A stretch of 5,300 bases of DNA from Sulfurovum sp. (lineage in GTDB: Bacteria; Campylobacterota; Campylobacteria; Campylobacterales; Sulfurovaceae). A program made the translations under genes and the position numbers. The stretch covers positions 1 through 5,300 of the forward strand of contig DAOUPF010000118.1 of assembly GCA_030626265.1 (NCBI GenBank). Reading direction: 5' to 3'. This document shows, piece after piece, positions 1 through 5,300 of this stretch. Within the stretch, counting starts at the first letter, position 1, and the number at the start of each line of letters is the position of its first letter. Under the pieces are notes generated by a model. That model was not told the DNA's origin, did not search any database, and was given only the letters and a program-made list of their open reading frames with translations.

Positions 1-42
1 AAAAATTATGCAAAAGCCCCTTAAACTATGCTCAAAGATAAG

Positions 43-72
43 TTAAAAAGTGATAATTCTCTCATTTTTTAA
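43..72. terminator. Weak AT-rich inverted repeat beyond uvrC, possible terminator
   Basis: Positions 43-53 (TTAAAAAGTGA) pair with 62-72 (TCATTTTTTAA) around an 8-base loop. This gives an 11 bp stem with one G-U pair when read as plus-strand RNA; the same spot is an A-C mismatch in minus-strand RNA. It lies 17 bases beyond the uvrC stop codon. The stem is almost entirely A-T and no separate U-run follows it on the minus strand, so it is a poor intrinsic terminator for uvrC. It fits slightly better as the terminator of a plus-strand gene ending left of the window. Nothing else is recognisable in positions 1-88. Confidence 0.25.
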
Positions 73-88
73 TATGAAAGTAGCTTTT

Positions 89-1891
89 TTAGTCTAAATC
101 ATGCAAAATATCAGCAATTTTCCTGTTTGTAGCATTTGATATATCTGCATGATTTGCCCTCTTAATGTTCTCAAATGTTCCAAAATAGTCTATAAGTTTC
201 TTTATAGTGGCTTTGCCTATTCCTTTTTTATTTAGTAGTGATATCTGGGTGTCTTCTCTGCGTTTTTTGTTTTGATGATAGGTGATTGCAAATCTATGTG
301 ATTCATCCCTGAGTAGTTGAATCCATTGGAGTCGTTTGTCTGATGGCTTTAGATGATATATCTCATGGTTTGTATAGATTAGGTCTTTTGCTGCACCTTT
401 GGCACGATGAGCTTTGGCGTCTAGTTTCTCTTTGGCTATGGCTATGACATCTAGATTTACTCCTGCTAGTTGTAGTAGAGTATTGGCTAGATTTAGGTTG
501 GCTTTTCCACCATCTAGTACCCACAGGTCTGGTGGAGACTCTTTGTCAAAACTCTTGATTCTTCTCTCTAGCATCTCAGTCATTTGACCATACTCATCTT
601 TGGATGTAAGAGCATAGCGGCGATATGATGACTTGTCCCATCTGTTAGCATCTCTTACTACCATAGCTCCTACAGTAGCTACTCCCATCATATGAGAGTT
701 ATCAAAGATCTCTACACGACTTGGTATAGCGCTAAGCTCAAATAGTTTCTGTACCTCTTCTTCTATCTGTTTTGCTGAGTTACTTTTTTGTCTAAGTAAC
801 TCTTTTGCATTACTAAGTGAGAGAGTTGTTAGTTTAAGTTTATTGCCTCGTTTTGGATGTCGTATATGGATGGTTTTGCCTAGTCTTTTGCTGAGAGTCT
901 CTGCTACTTCACTGGATGCCAAAAACTCATCTGCTACCAAAATCTCTTTGGGTGTGTATGGCAACTCTTCTGTATAAAAATCTAGTAAAACCTGCTTATA
1001 AGCTGCATTTTGATCAAACATATCTGTTTGGTTGAAAAAGCTATGGCTTGATGAGATGATTTTACCTTCACGCATAAATATCTTCACCACAACACCACGA
1101 TTCTCTCCATTTAAGATAGCAAATATATCTAGGTTCTCCAGATTTGCAAAATCTATGCTAGAACTTATCTTTAGGGCTTTTATAGTATCTATCTGGTCAC
1201 GGATTTTAGCGGCCTCTTCGTATCTCTCTTGCATCGCTACCATACTCATGCGTTCTTGAAGTTTGTCTATAATGATTCGTCTTTTATGTATAGACTTTTT
1301 TACTGTAGAGATGATTTTATGGTAATCTTCTTTGCTTATCTTCTCTTCACATGGAGCATGGCATTTGCCAATCTCATAAAATAGGCAAGCTTTTCCTCCA
1401 TCAATACCACTTTTCTTCTGGACTAAAGGGTATATCTCATATATAGCATCCAAAAGAGCTCTTCCACCTGTAGGACAGGGCCCGTAATAGCTAATGTTTT
1501 TACCCCTTACTATCTTTCTAGTAAGCTCAAAACGAGGGAAGTTCTGTGACTCATCTATGTAGATATATGGGTATGTTTTATCATCTCTTAGCAAGATATT
1601 ATATTTTGGTTTGAGCTGTTTGATTAGAGAGTTTTCCAAGATTAAAGCATCTTCTTGGTTATCTACTACGATATAGTCGATTCTGTCAGTCTCACTTAGC
1701 ATCTTTGTGATGCGAGGGTTTAGTGTTGGGTTTGGGTGGATATCTGGTGTGAATCTCCAGTAGCTTTTAACTCTATTGGAGAGATTTTTAGCTTTTCCTA
1801 TATAGAGTAGTTTTGAGTTTTTATCAAAATACTGATACACCCCTGATGAGGAGGGAAGTTTTTGTATGGTGTTTAGTAGGTTCTCTTGCAT
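89..1891 (-). CDS. uvrC: UvrABC system protein C (excinuclease subunit UvrC)
   Basis: This is the nuclease subunit of nucleotide excision repair. It joins the UvrB-damaged DNA complex in the cytoplasm and cuts the damaged strand on both sides of the lesion. At 600 residues it is full length for the family. The N-terminal GIY-YIG domain (about 14-95) shows GVY 17-19, YIG 30-32, R40 and E86, matching the 3'-incision active site. A cysteine region follows (C139, C169, C177, C181). The UVR domain that contacts UvrB lies at about 205-238. The RNase H-like 5'-incision domain carries D397 (IFDNSH), D460 (VLDGGK) and H532 (RDESH), the expected catalytic triad. Helix-hairpin-helix DNA-binding motifs fill about 550-598 (KGIGKATIKKL). 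One oddity is that the first of the four cysteines that bind a 4Fe-4S cluster in E. coli UvrC appears to be absent. The ATG lies 5 bases after the preceding gene's stop, with a purine-rich AGAAGAG (complement of 1901-1907) 9 bases upstream, inside the end of that gene. Co-transcription is therefore likely. Confidence 0.97.
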   Translation of the reverse strand: MQENLLNTIQKLPSSSGVYQYFDKNSKLLYIGKAKNLSNRVKSYWRFTPDIHPNPTLNPRITKMLSETDRIDYIVVDNQEDALILENSLIKQLKPKYNILLRDDKTYPYIYIDESQNFPRFELTRKIVRGKNISYYGPCPTGGRALLDAIYEIYPLVQKKSGIDGGKACLFYEIGKCHAPCEEKISKEDYHKIISTVKKSIHKRRIIIDKLQERMSMVAMQERYEEAAKIRDQIDTIKALKISSSIDFANLENLDIFAILNGENRGVVVKIFMREGKIISSSHSFFNQTDMFDQNAAYKQVLLDFYTEELPYTPKEILVADEFLASSEVAETLSKRLGKTIHIRHPKRGNKLKLTTLSLSNAKELLRQKSNSAKQIEEEVQKLFELSAIPSRVEIFDNSHMMGVATVGAMVVRDANRWDKSSYRRYALTSKDEYGQMTEMLERRIKSFDKESPPDLWVLDGGKANLNLANTLLQLAGVNLDVIAIAKEKLDAKAHRAKGAAKDLIYTNHEIYHLKPSDKRLQWIQLLRDESHRFAITYHQNKKRREDTQISLLNKKGIGKATIKKLIDYFGTFENIKRANHADISNATNRKIADILHDLD

Positions 1892-1896
1892 AGATA

Positions 1897-2355
1897 TTAT
1901 CTCTTCTGAAGGGAGAGATTTTTTGCTATTAGCTCTTTACTTCTATTGAACTTCTCTTTGATTTTATCATCATCAAACTCAAAGTCAAAGTCACCAGAGG
2001 ATAGTTCACTGTAGTATGGGATAGTCTCTGTTTTATCATCATTATCTTGTGTATAAAACTTTGAGTTGAACAGTACTACCTCTTTGGCATGATACTCTTT
2101 GCACTCTGGAGCATATTTTTGTACAGTTTCTAATAGGTCTTTAAATAAATCTTTATTATAATTAAGCTCCATTTTATAGCCTGGATGTGATAGTGCTATA
2201 AAAAGTGTTTCATTTTTGATATATATGAAGGCTATGGCTTGTTGAAATCGTGGTGGCAAAAGTGCCATAAATTTTTGATAGCATGAGTGCTGTGTAAGGG
2301 AGCTAAATTGAGACATATTAGTAATAAGAGAGAGAATAGAGTTACTGTTTTTCAT
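1897..2355 (-). CDS. Small DUF721/DciA-like protein, function unproven
   Basis: This is a 152-residue soluble protein with no signal peptide or membrane segment. Residues about 22-100 resemble the DUF721 (DciA) fold. A conserved CYQKF..LLPPRFQQAI stretch (25-41) is followed by a beta-rich core, IAFIYIKNETLFIALSHPGY (41-60), and a helix with MELNYNKDLFKDLLETV (62-78), the usual DUF721 order of strand, strand, helix. DciA proteins help load the replicative helicase DnaB onto DNA in bacteria that lack DnaC. Assigning that role here is inference from family resemblance. Residues 104-131 are acidic (runs of D and E) and probably disordered, and the last 20 residues are basic and helical. The gene ends 5 bases before uvrC, so the two are probably co-transcribed, and I recall a small gene of this type next to uvrC in other Campylobacterota. 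The chosen ATG has no Shine-Dalgarno sequence and sits at the predicted transcript start. M14 (codon 2316-2314) is the alternative start and also lacks a Shine-Dalgarno sequence. Confidence 0.8.
   Translation of the reverse strand: MKNSNSILSLITNMSQFSSLTQHSCYQKFMALLPPRFQQAIAFIYIKNETLFIALSHPGYKMELNYNKDLFKDLLETVQKYAPECKEYHAKEVVLFNSKFYTQDNDDKTETIPYYSELSSGDFDFEFDDDKIKEKFNRSKELIAKNLSLQKR
2296..2302 (+). promoter_or_regulatory. Ribosome binding site supporting a TTG start for the small lipoprotein
   Basis: AAGGGAG at 2296-2302 contains GGAG and lies 5 bases before TTG at 2308. It is the only good Shine-Dalgarno match upstream of the short lipoprotein frame. It therefore favours TTG 2308 over GTG 2287, the other possible start after the in-frame stop at 2284-2286. 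The site lies inside the coding region of the divergent DUF721-like gene, so a chance match is possible. Confidence 0.4.
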
Positions 2356-2454
2356 ATAGGTATTATAACATTAATTTTCTGTACATTTTTGTTAAGTGGA
2401 TGTGGATACAAGACAAAACCAGTGTTTGTTGAGAAATCAGAAGTAATAAATTAG
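2308..2454 (+). CDS. Small LptM-like lipoprotein (48 residues, TTG start)
   Basis: This is a short frame immediately before nadB. Residues 16-31 are a hydrophobic signal segment (HIGIITLIFCTFLLSG) ending in the lipobox LSGC, with C32 as the predicted lipidated residue. The mature peptide is only 17 residues and begins CGYKTKPVF. LptM (formerly YifL) lipoproteins have the same layout: a small lipoprotein with a GCG.K..P start, which in E. coli helps the LPS translocon LptDE mature in the outer membrane. Membership is inferred from this short motif. There is no ATG in frame. TTG 2308 is chosen because of the AAGGGAG 5 bases upstream, but it gives a long basic N-region (KRENR), so another non-standard start or a lost ATG is possible. 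The stop TAG (2452-2454) overlaps the AGGA of the nadB ribosome binding site, which suggests co-transcription and perhaps translational coupling. The first 48 bases are antisense to the start of the divergent gene. Confidence 0.55.
   Translation: MRHISNKRENRVTVFHIGIITLIFCTFLLSGCGYKTKPVFVEKSEVIN
2362..2370 (-). promoter_or_regulatory. Extended -10 promoter for the DUF721-like gene and uvrC
   Basis: Read on the minus strand this is TGTTATAAT, a perfect extended -10 (TGnTATAAT). The hexamer ends at 2362, so the usual spacing puts the transcript start at about 2355, the A of the downstream ATG. No convincing -35 lies 16-18 bases upstream; TTAACA (complement of 2390-2395) is 22 bases away. Sigma-70 promoters in Campylobacterota commonly lack a conserved -35 and rely on the -10 with AT-rich upstream DNA, which is what is seen here. 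Confidence 0.55.
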
Positions 2455-2464
2455 GAACAGTTGT

Positions 2465-3913
2465 ATGCAAAAATATGATGTTTTGATAATAGGAACTGGT
2501 ATAGCAGGGCTATATGCTGCTATGAATTTGCCTAAAAGTATGAAAGTGTTAGTAGTATGTAAAGATATTCCTTGGGAGTGTAATACTTTCTATGCTCAAG
2601 GTGGTATCGTAACTGCATTAGACGAAGCGGATATATTGGCTCATGTAGAAGATACTATGGCAGCAGGAGCATATCACAATGACAAAGAAGCTGTAGAGAT
2701 AATGTCTCGCTCTTCTATAGATACTACAGCTGATATATTGGATCGTGGTATGGAGTTTGACAAAGATGAAGCTGGCAATATACTATATACCAGAGAGGCA
2801 GCACACTCAACAGAGCGAATTATTCATGCTGGTGGAGATGCCACTGGACGGTATATGCACTACTTTATGATGGTGCAAAACATGCATCAGCTCCAGAAAA
2901 ACACTCTCGTTTATGATTTACTCATAGAGAATGGTCGCTGCTATGGTATCAAAGCTATGATAAACTATAAACCAGAGACAATCCATGCAGATCATGTAAT
3001 GATAGCTAGTGGAGGTATAGGTTCACTCTATGCTCTCAATACTAACTCTAGGACAGTGAGTGCTGATATACATGGTATCTGTGTAGAGAAGGGTATAGAG
3101 CTGGTAGATATGGAGTTTATGCAGTTTCACCCGACTGTTTTTGTAGATACTCCATATGCTAGAAAGCTTCTGCTCACTGAGGCTCTCAGAGGTGAGGGTG
3201 CTCATGTAGTAGGTGAGAGTGGCAATAGATTTTTGTTTGATTATGATGATCGAGGAGAGCTGGCTAGTCGTGATATAGTTGCTCGTGGTATATTTGACTA
3301 CAAGAGAAAGACAGGTGAGAGTGTGTATCTAGATTTTTCTATGTTTGAAGAGGCGTGGTTCCATCAAAGATTCCCAAATATCACACAGACTTTTGAAGGC
3401 CTAGGATTTAAGTTTCCCCAAGATAGAGTACCTATATCCCCAGCCTTTCATTATGCCAATGGTGGTATAGGTGTGGATACTCATGGAAGAGTTCCAGGGA
3501 TTACTGGGCTATATGTGATAGGTGAGGCAGCACGTACTGGTGTACATGGAGCCAACCGATTGGCTTCAAACTCTTTGTTGGAGGGAATGGTATTTTCTAA
3601 AAGATCAGTAGAGTATATCATGGGGGTAGAAAAATGTACACAAAATACACCTAGATTTGATAAAGATTACGATAATATTCTACACCAAGAGAATGACAAA
3701 AAATACAAGCATCAGCTCAGACAAATCATGTGGAAAGATGTAGGGATTATCCGTACAAGAGAGGGTCTATTGGAAGCAAAAAACTTTATCTATGATGTGA
3801 AAAATAGAGAGATAGGTAGATTGCTTGAACTACGACTCAACACCGCAGCATCGATTGTTGGTGCGGCATTGGCTAGAAAGACATCTCTAGGTTCACACTA
3901 TATAGAAGACTAA
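2465..3913 (+). CDS. nadB: L-aspartate oxidase
   Basis: This is a cytoplasmic FAD enzyme that oxidises L-aspartate to iminoaspartate, which NadA then converts to quinolinate for NAD synthesis. In low oxygen, fumarate can replace O2 as electron acceptor. The protein has 482 residues, at the short end of the family (E. coli about 540), but complete. The N-terminal Rossmann FAD motif is GTGIAG (10-15). FAD and substrate motifs follow: QGGI 45-48, TREAAHS 109-115 and HAGGDATGR 121-129. The capping domain contains FHPT with H222. RGEGA (242-246) and SRDIVAR with R269 follow, then H329 in AFHYANGG, and R365 in HGANRLASNSLLE. These match the E. coli active-site residues H244, R290, H351 and R386. 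The C-terminal helical bundle (about 410-482) ends near SLGSHY. These motifs and the lack of quinone-reductase subunits nearby favour NadB over succinate dehydrogenase or fumarate reductase flavoproteins. AGGA at 2453-2456 lies 8 bases before the ATG. nadA and nadC are not in the window. Confidence 0.95.
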   Translation: MQKYDVLIIGTGIAGLYAAMNLPKSMKVLVVCKDIPWECNTFYAQGGIVTALDEADILAHVEDTMAAGAYHNDKEAVEIMSRSSIDTTADILDRGMEFDKDEAGNILYTREAAHSTERIIHAGGDATGRYMHYFMMVQNMHQLQKNTLVYDLLIENGRCYGIKAMINYKPETIHADHVMIASGGIGSLYALNTNSRTVSADIHGICVEKGIELVDMEFMQFHPTVFVDTPYARKLLLTEALRGEGAHVVGESGNRFLFDYDDRGELASRDIVARGIFDYKRKTGESVYLDFSMFEEAWFHQRFPNITQTFEGLGFKFPQDRVPISPAFHYANGGIGVDTHGRVPGITGLYVIGEAARTGVHGANRLASNSLLEGMVFSKRSVEYIMGVEKCTQNTPRFDKDYDNILHQENDKKYKHQLRQIMWKDVGIIRTREGLLEAKNFIYDVKNREIGRLLELRLNTAASIVGAALARKTSLGSHYIED

Positions 3914-3924
3914 ATATAAAGTGA

Positions 3925-3971
3925 AGACTTTAGTCTCACCATACTTTAAAACGAGTTTGGGACTAAAGTCT
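3925..3971. repeat. Long inverted repeat between nadB and nhaD
   Basis: Arm 3925-3937 (AGACTTTAGTCTC) pairs with 3959-3971 (GGGACTAAAGTCT) over 13 bp with one G-U pair; A3938-T3958 adds a fourteenth. The loop is 19 bases. Each arm is also a small dyad of its own (GACT-TT-AGTC and GACT-AA-AGTC), with centres 35 bp apart. It begins 12 bases after the nadB stop codon. No U-run follows on either strand, so it is not a classic intrinsic terminator. It could instead stabilise or delimit the nadB mRNA 3' end, or act as a paired operator for nhaD. Confidence 0.7.
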
Positions 3972-3984
3972 ATACTTACATAAT
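3957..3984 (+). promoter_or_regulatory. Candidate sigma-70-type promoter for nhaD
   Basis: TTGGGA (3957-3962) and CATAAT (3979-3984) are separated by 16 bases, matching 4 of 6 and 5 of 6 consensus positions. Transcription would start near 3991, giving a leader of about 19 bases that holds TAAGGA (3999-4004), 5 bases before the nhaD ATG. TATACT (3971-3976) is an alternative -10. The -35 falls within the right arm of the inverted repeat, so a protein bound there would compete with RNA polymerase. In AT-rich DNA such matches are common, so this is tentative. Confidence 0.35.
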
Positions 3985-4009
3985 AATAAATGCAACACTA
4001 AGGATCAGC

Positions 4010-5251
4010 ATGCACGAACAACTTCATTTGACCACCACTTGGCTAGGGATACTAGCTTTTATAGTTTTTGTAGTAGCGTATTATTTTATCGCTACAGAGG
4101 ATAAATATCATGTAAATAAGGCAAAACCAGCACTATTTGCTGGTACGGGTATATTTATGCTCATAGGTATATATTTTGCCATGAATGGTATGGATTCTCA
4201 TATGCTTGAAGAGGAAGTTAGAAAAGTCATTATCCCTGAGATTGCAGAGATTTTCTTCTTCCTATTTGTTGCTATGACTTATATAGAAGCTATGATTGAT
4301 AGAAGTGTATTCTCTGCTCTTCGTTATGTGCTTGTATCTAGGGGCTATAGCTATAAAAAGCTCTTCTGGGTGACTGGTGTAATAGCATTCTTTCTCTCCC
4401 CAATAGCAGACAATCTAACTACAGCATTGATACTCTCAACTGTACTTTTAACTATCGATAAAGACAACAAAGACTTCTTGGTACTAGGAGCGATCAACAT
4501 CGTTGTAGCAGCGAACGCTGGTGGTGCATGGAGTCCATTTGGAGATATCACAACTCTAATGGTATGGATGGCAGGTCAGGGTAGTTTCACTGATTTCTTG
4601 TTCCTTTTCCCAGCTTCTATTTTGGGTTGGGGGATTACGGCTATTTTATTGAGCCGTTATGTACCTGAGGGTAAACCACCATTCAACAGTGATGAGAAGA
4701 AAGTAGAGATACAAAAAGGTGGCAAGATCATCATGGCTCTATTTGGTATGACGATTACAATAGCTGTTCTAACACACAATCTACTACATCTACCAGCTAT
4801 GTGGGGTATGATGTTTGGACTCTCTATCCTAAAACTTTATACTTTCTTTCTCAACAAAACTACACCTGAAGAGGACAAGATAAATGCATTCTCATGGATT
4901 GCCAAGATAGAGAATGATACTTTACTGTTCTTCTTTGGTATTCTAGCTGCCGTTGGTGGTCTTCACTTTATTGGTTTCTTGGAGTATTTTACTGCTCTTT
5001 ATACGCAGTTTGGAGCAACAGCGGTCAATATCGGTGTAGGATTCCTATCAGCTATAGTGGACAATGTACCTGTCATGTCCGCAGTTCTCAAGTCAAGTCC
5101 AGATATGGGTGCTGATGCTCATTCACAGTGGATGCTAGTGACACTTACCGCAGGAGTTGGCGGATCTATGATTTCATTTGGCTCTGCTGCTGGTGTTGGA
5201 GTAATGGGCAAACTACACGGTGTATATACATTCTCTGCTCATATGAAATAA
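4010..5251 (+). CDS. nhaD: NhaD-type Na+/H+ antiporter, cut short by an in-frame TAA
   Basis: This is an inner-membrane exchanger of the ion transporter superfamily that expels sodium (or lithium) in exchange for protons, for pH and salt homeostasis. The 413 residues contain about 12 hydrophobic segments, for example near 11-28, 39-58, 75-94, 116-132, 195-215, 239-257, 261-281, 302-322, 335-350 and 374-391. Family motifs are clear: SPIADNLTTAL (130-140), GGAWSPFGDITT (171-182), ENDTLLFFFGI (301-311), AIVDNVPVMSAV (348-359) and GSMISFGSAAGVGVMG (385-400). D133, N135, D179, D351 and N352 are the polar membrane residues expected to serve transport. The start is well supported by TAAGGA 5 bases upstream. 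The protein stops at HMK just where NhaD proteins normally run into a last membrane helix. The same frame continues past the TAA as such a helix, so a nonsense mutation, sequencing error or readthrough is likely. Whether this shortened product works is unknown. Confidence 0.9.
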   Translation: MHEQLHLTTTWLGILAFIVFVVAYYFIATEDKYHVNKAKPALFAGTGIFMLIGIYFAMNGMDSHMLEEEVRKVIIPEIAEIFFFLFVAMTYIEAMIDRSVFSALRYVLVSRGYSYKKLFWVTGVIAFFLSPIADNLTTALILSTVLLTIDKDNKDFLVLGAINIVVAANAGGAWSPFGDITTLMVWMAGQGSFTDFLFLFPASILGWGITAILLSRYVPEGKPPFNSDEKKVEIQKGGKIIMALFGMTITIAVLTHNLLHLPAMWGMMFGLSILKLYTFFLNKTTPEEDKINAFSWIAKIENDTLLFFFGILAAVGGLHFIGFLEYFTALYTQFGATAVNIGVGFLSAIVDNVPVMSAVLKSSPDMGADAHSQWMLVTLTAGVGGSMISFGSAAGVGVMGKLHGVYTFSAHMK

Positions 5252-5300
5252 GCTTGGACGATACTGATTGGATATATGGTCTCTGTAGCAGTATGGTATG
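5252..5300 (+). pseudogene. Continuation of the nhaD frame beyond the stop (last membrane helix, runs off window)
   Basis: Directly after the TAA at 5249-5251, the nhaD frame stays open to the window edge and reads AWTILIGYMVSVAVWY. This is a hydrophobic helix starting with a tryptophan, as expected for the final helix of NhaD. No ribosome binding site precedes it. The only ATG in it (5276) is mid-helix, so it is not a separate gene start. It is best read as the 3' end of nhaD separated from the main body by one stop codon. Confidence 0.65.

Noticed and set aside
1..30. Sigma-54-like GGGGC..TTGC pattern on the minus strand near the left edge
   Set aside because: The spacing between the GG and GC elements is 7 rather than 10 bases, and no gene start follows within the window.
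1032..1259. Plus-strand open frame of 75 codons
   Set aside because: It lies wholly inside the uvrC UVR and linker region on the opposite strand, has no ribosome binding site worth noting and reads as an antisense shadow.
3023..3205. Minus-strand open frame of 60 codons
   Set aside because: It is antisense to the most conserved part of nadB (the FHPT and RGEGA motifs), so its openness follows from nadB codon constraints.
4351..4551. Minus-strand open frame of 66 codons
   Set aside because: It is antisense to the conserved NhaD motifs, with no recognisable protein family or start signals.
5276..5300. Possible new gene starting at ATG 5276
   Set aside because: There is no ribosome binding site, and the ATG is in the nhaD frame in the middle of a typical final NhaD membrane helix. 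It is better explained as the rest of nhaD.
1..5300. CRISPR array, tRNA or rRNA, insertion sequence or toxin-antitoxin module
   Set aside because: No regularly spaced repeats, no cloverleaf-like or conserved rRNA sequence, no transposase-like frame and no small gene pair were seen. Nearly all the DNA is taken up by housekeeping genes.

Overview
The window looks like ordinary chromosomal DNA from a Campylobacterota (Epsilonproteobacteria) member, most likely a marine or vent-type lineage related to Sulfurimonas or Sulfurovum. This rests on the AT-rich sequence, on the wording of the UvrC, NadB and NhaD proteins, and on a small DUF721-like gene next to uvrC. The genus is inferred from recall; no search was run.

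Layout: positions 1-88 are non-coding apart from a weak AT-rich inverted repeat. On the minus strand, a 152-residue DUF721/DciA-like protein (2355 to 1897) is followed 5 bases later by a full-length uvrC (1891 to 89), so the two form a probable two-gene operon. Its best promoter, a perfect extended -10 at 2362-2370, puts the predicted transcript start on the A of the first ATG, which suggests a leaderless mRNA. On the plus strand there is a very short open frame (2308-2454) encoding a lipoprotein signal peptide with an LSGC lipobox and a GYKxxP start to the mature peptide, as in LptM-type lipoproteins. It ends 10 bases before nadB (2465-3913), and its stop codon overlaps the nadB ribosome binding site. 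A 96-base gap with a striking 13-14 bp inverted repeat then leads to nhaD (4010-5251).

The genes do separate jobs: nucleotide excision repair (UvrC), possibly replicative helicase loading (the DUF721-like protein), envelope assembly (the small lipoprotein), the first step of NAD biosynthesis (NadB) and sodium/proton exchange (NhaD). I see no defence, mobile or otherwise exotic system.

The points most worth a second look are: an in-frame TAA in nhaD beyond which the same frame continues as a typical NhaD final membrane helix; the overlooked small lipoprotein gene overlapping the divergent gene head to head; the predicted leaderless start; the nadB-nhaD inverted repeat that overlaps a candidate promoter; and the loss of one expected Fe-S cysteine in UvrC.
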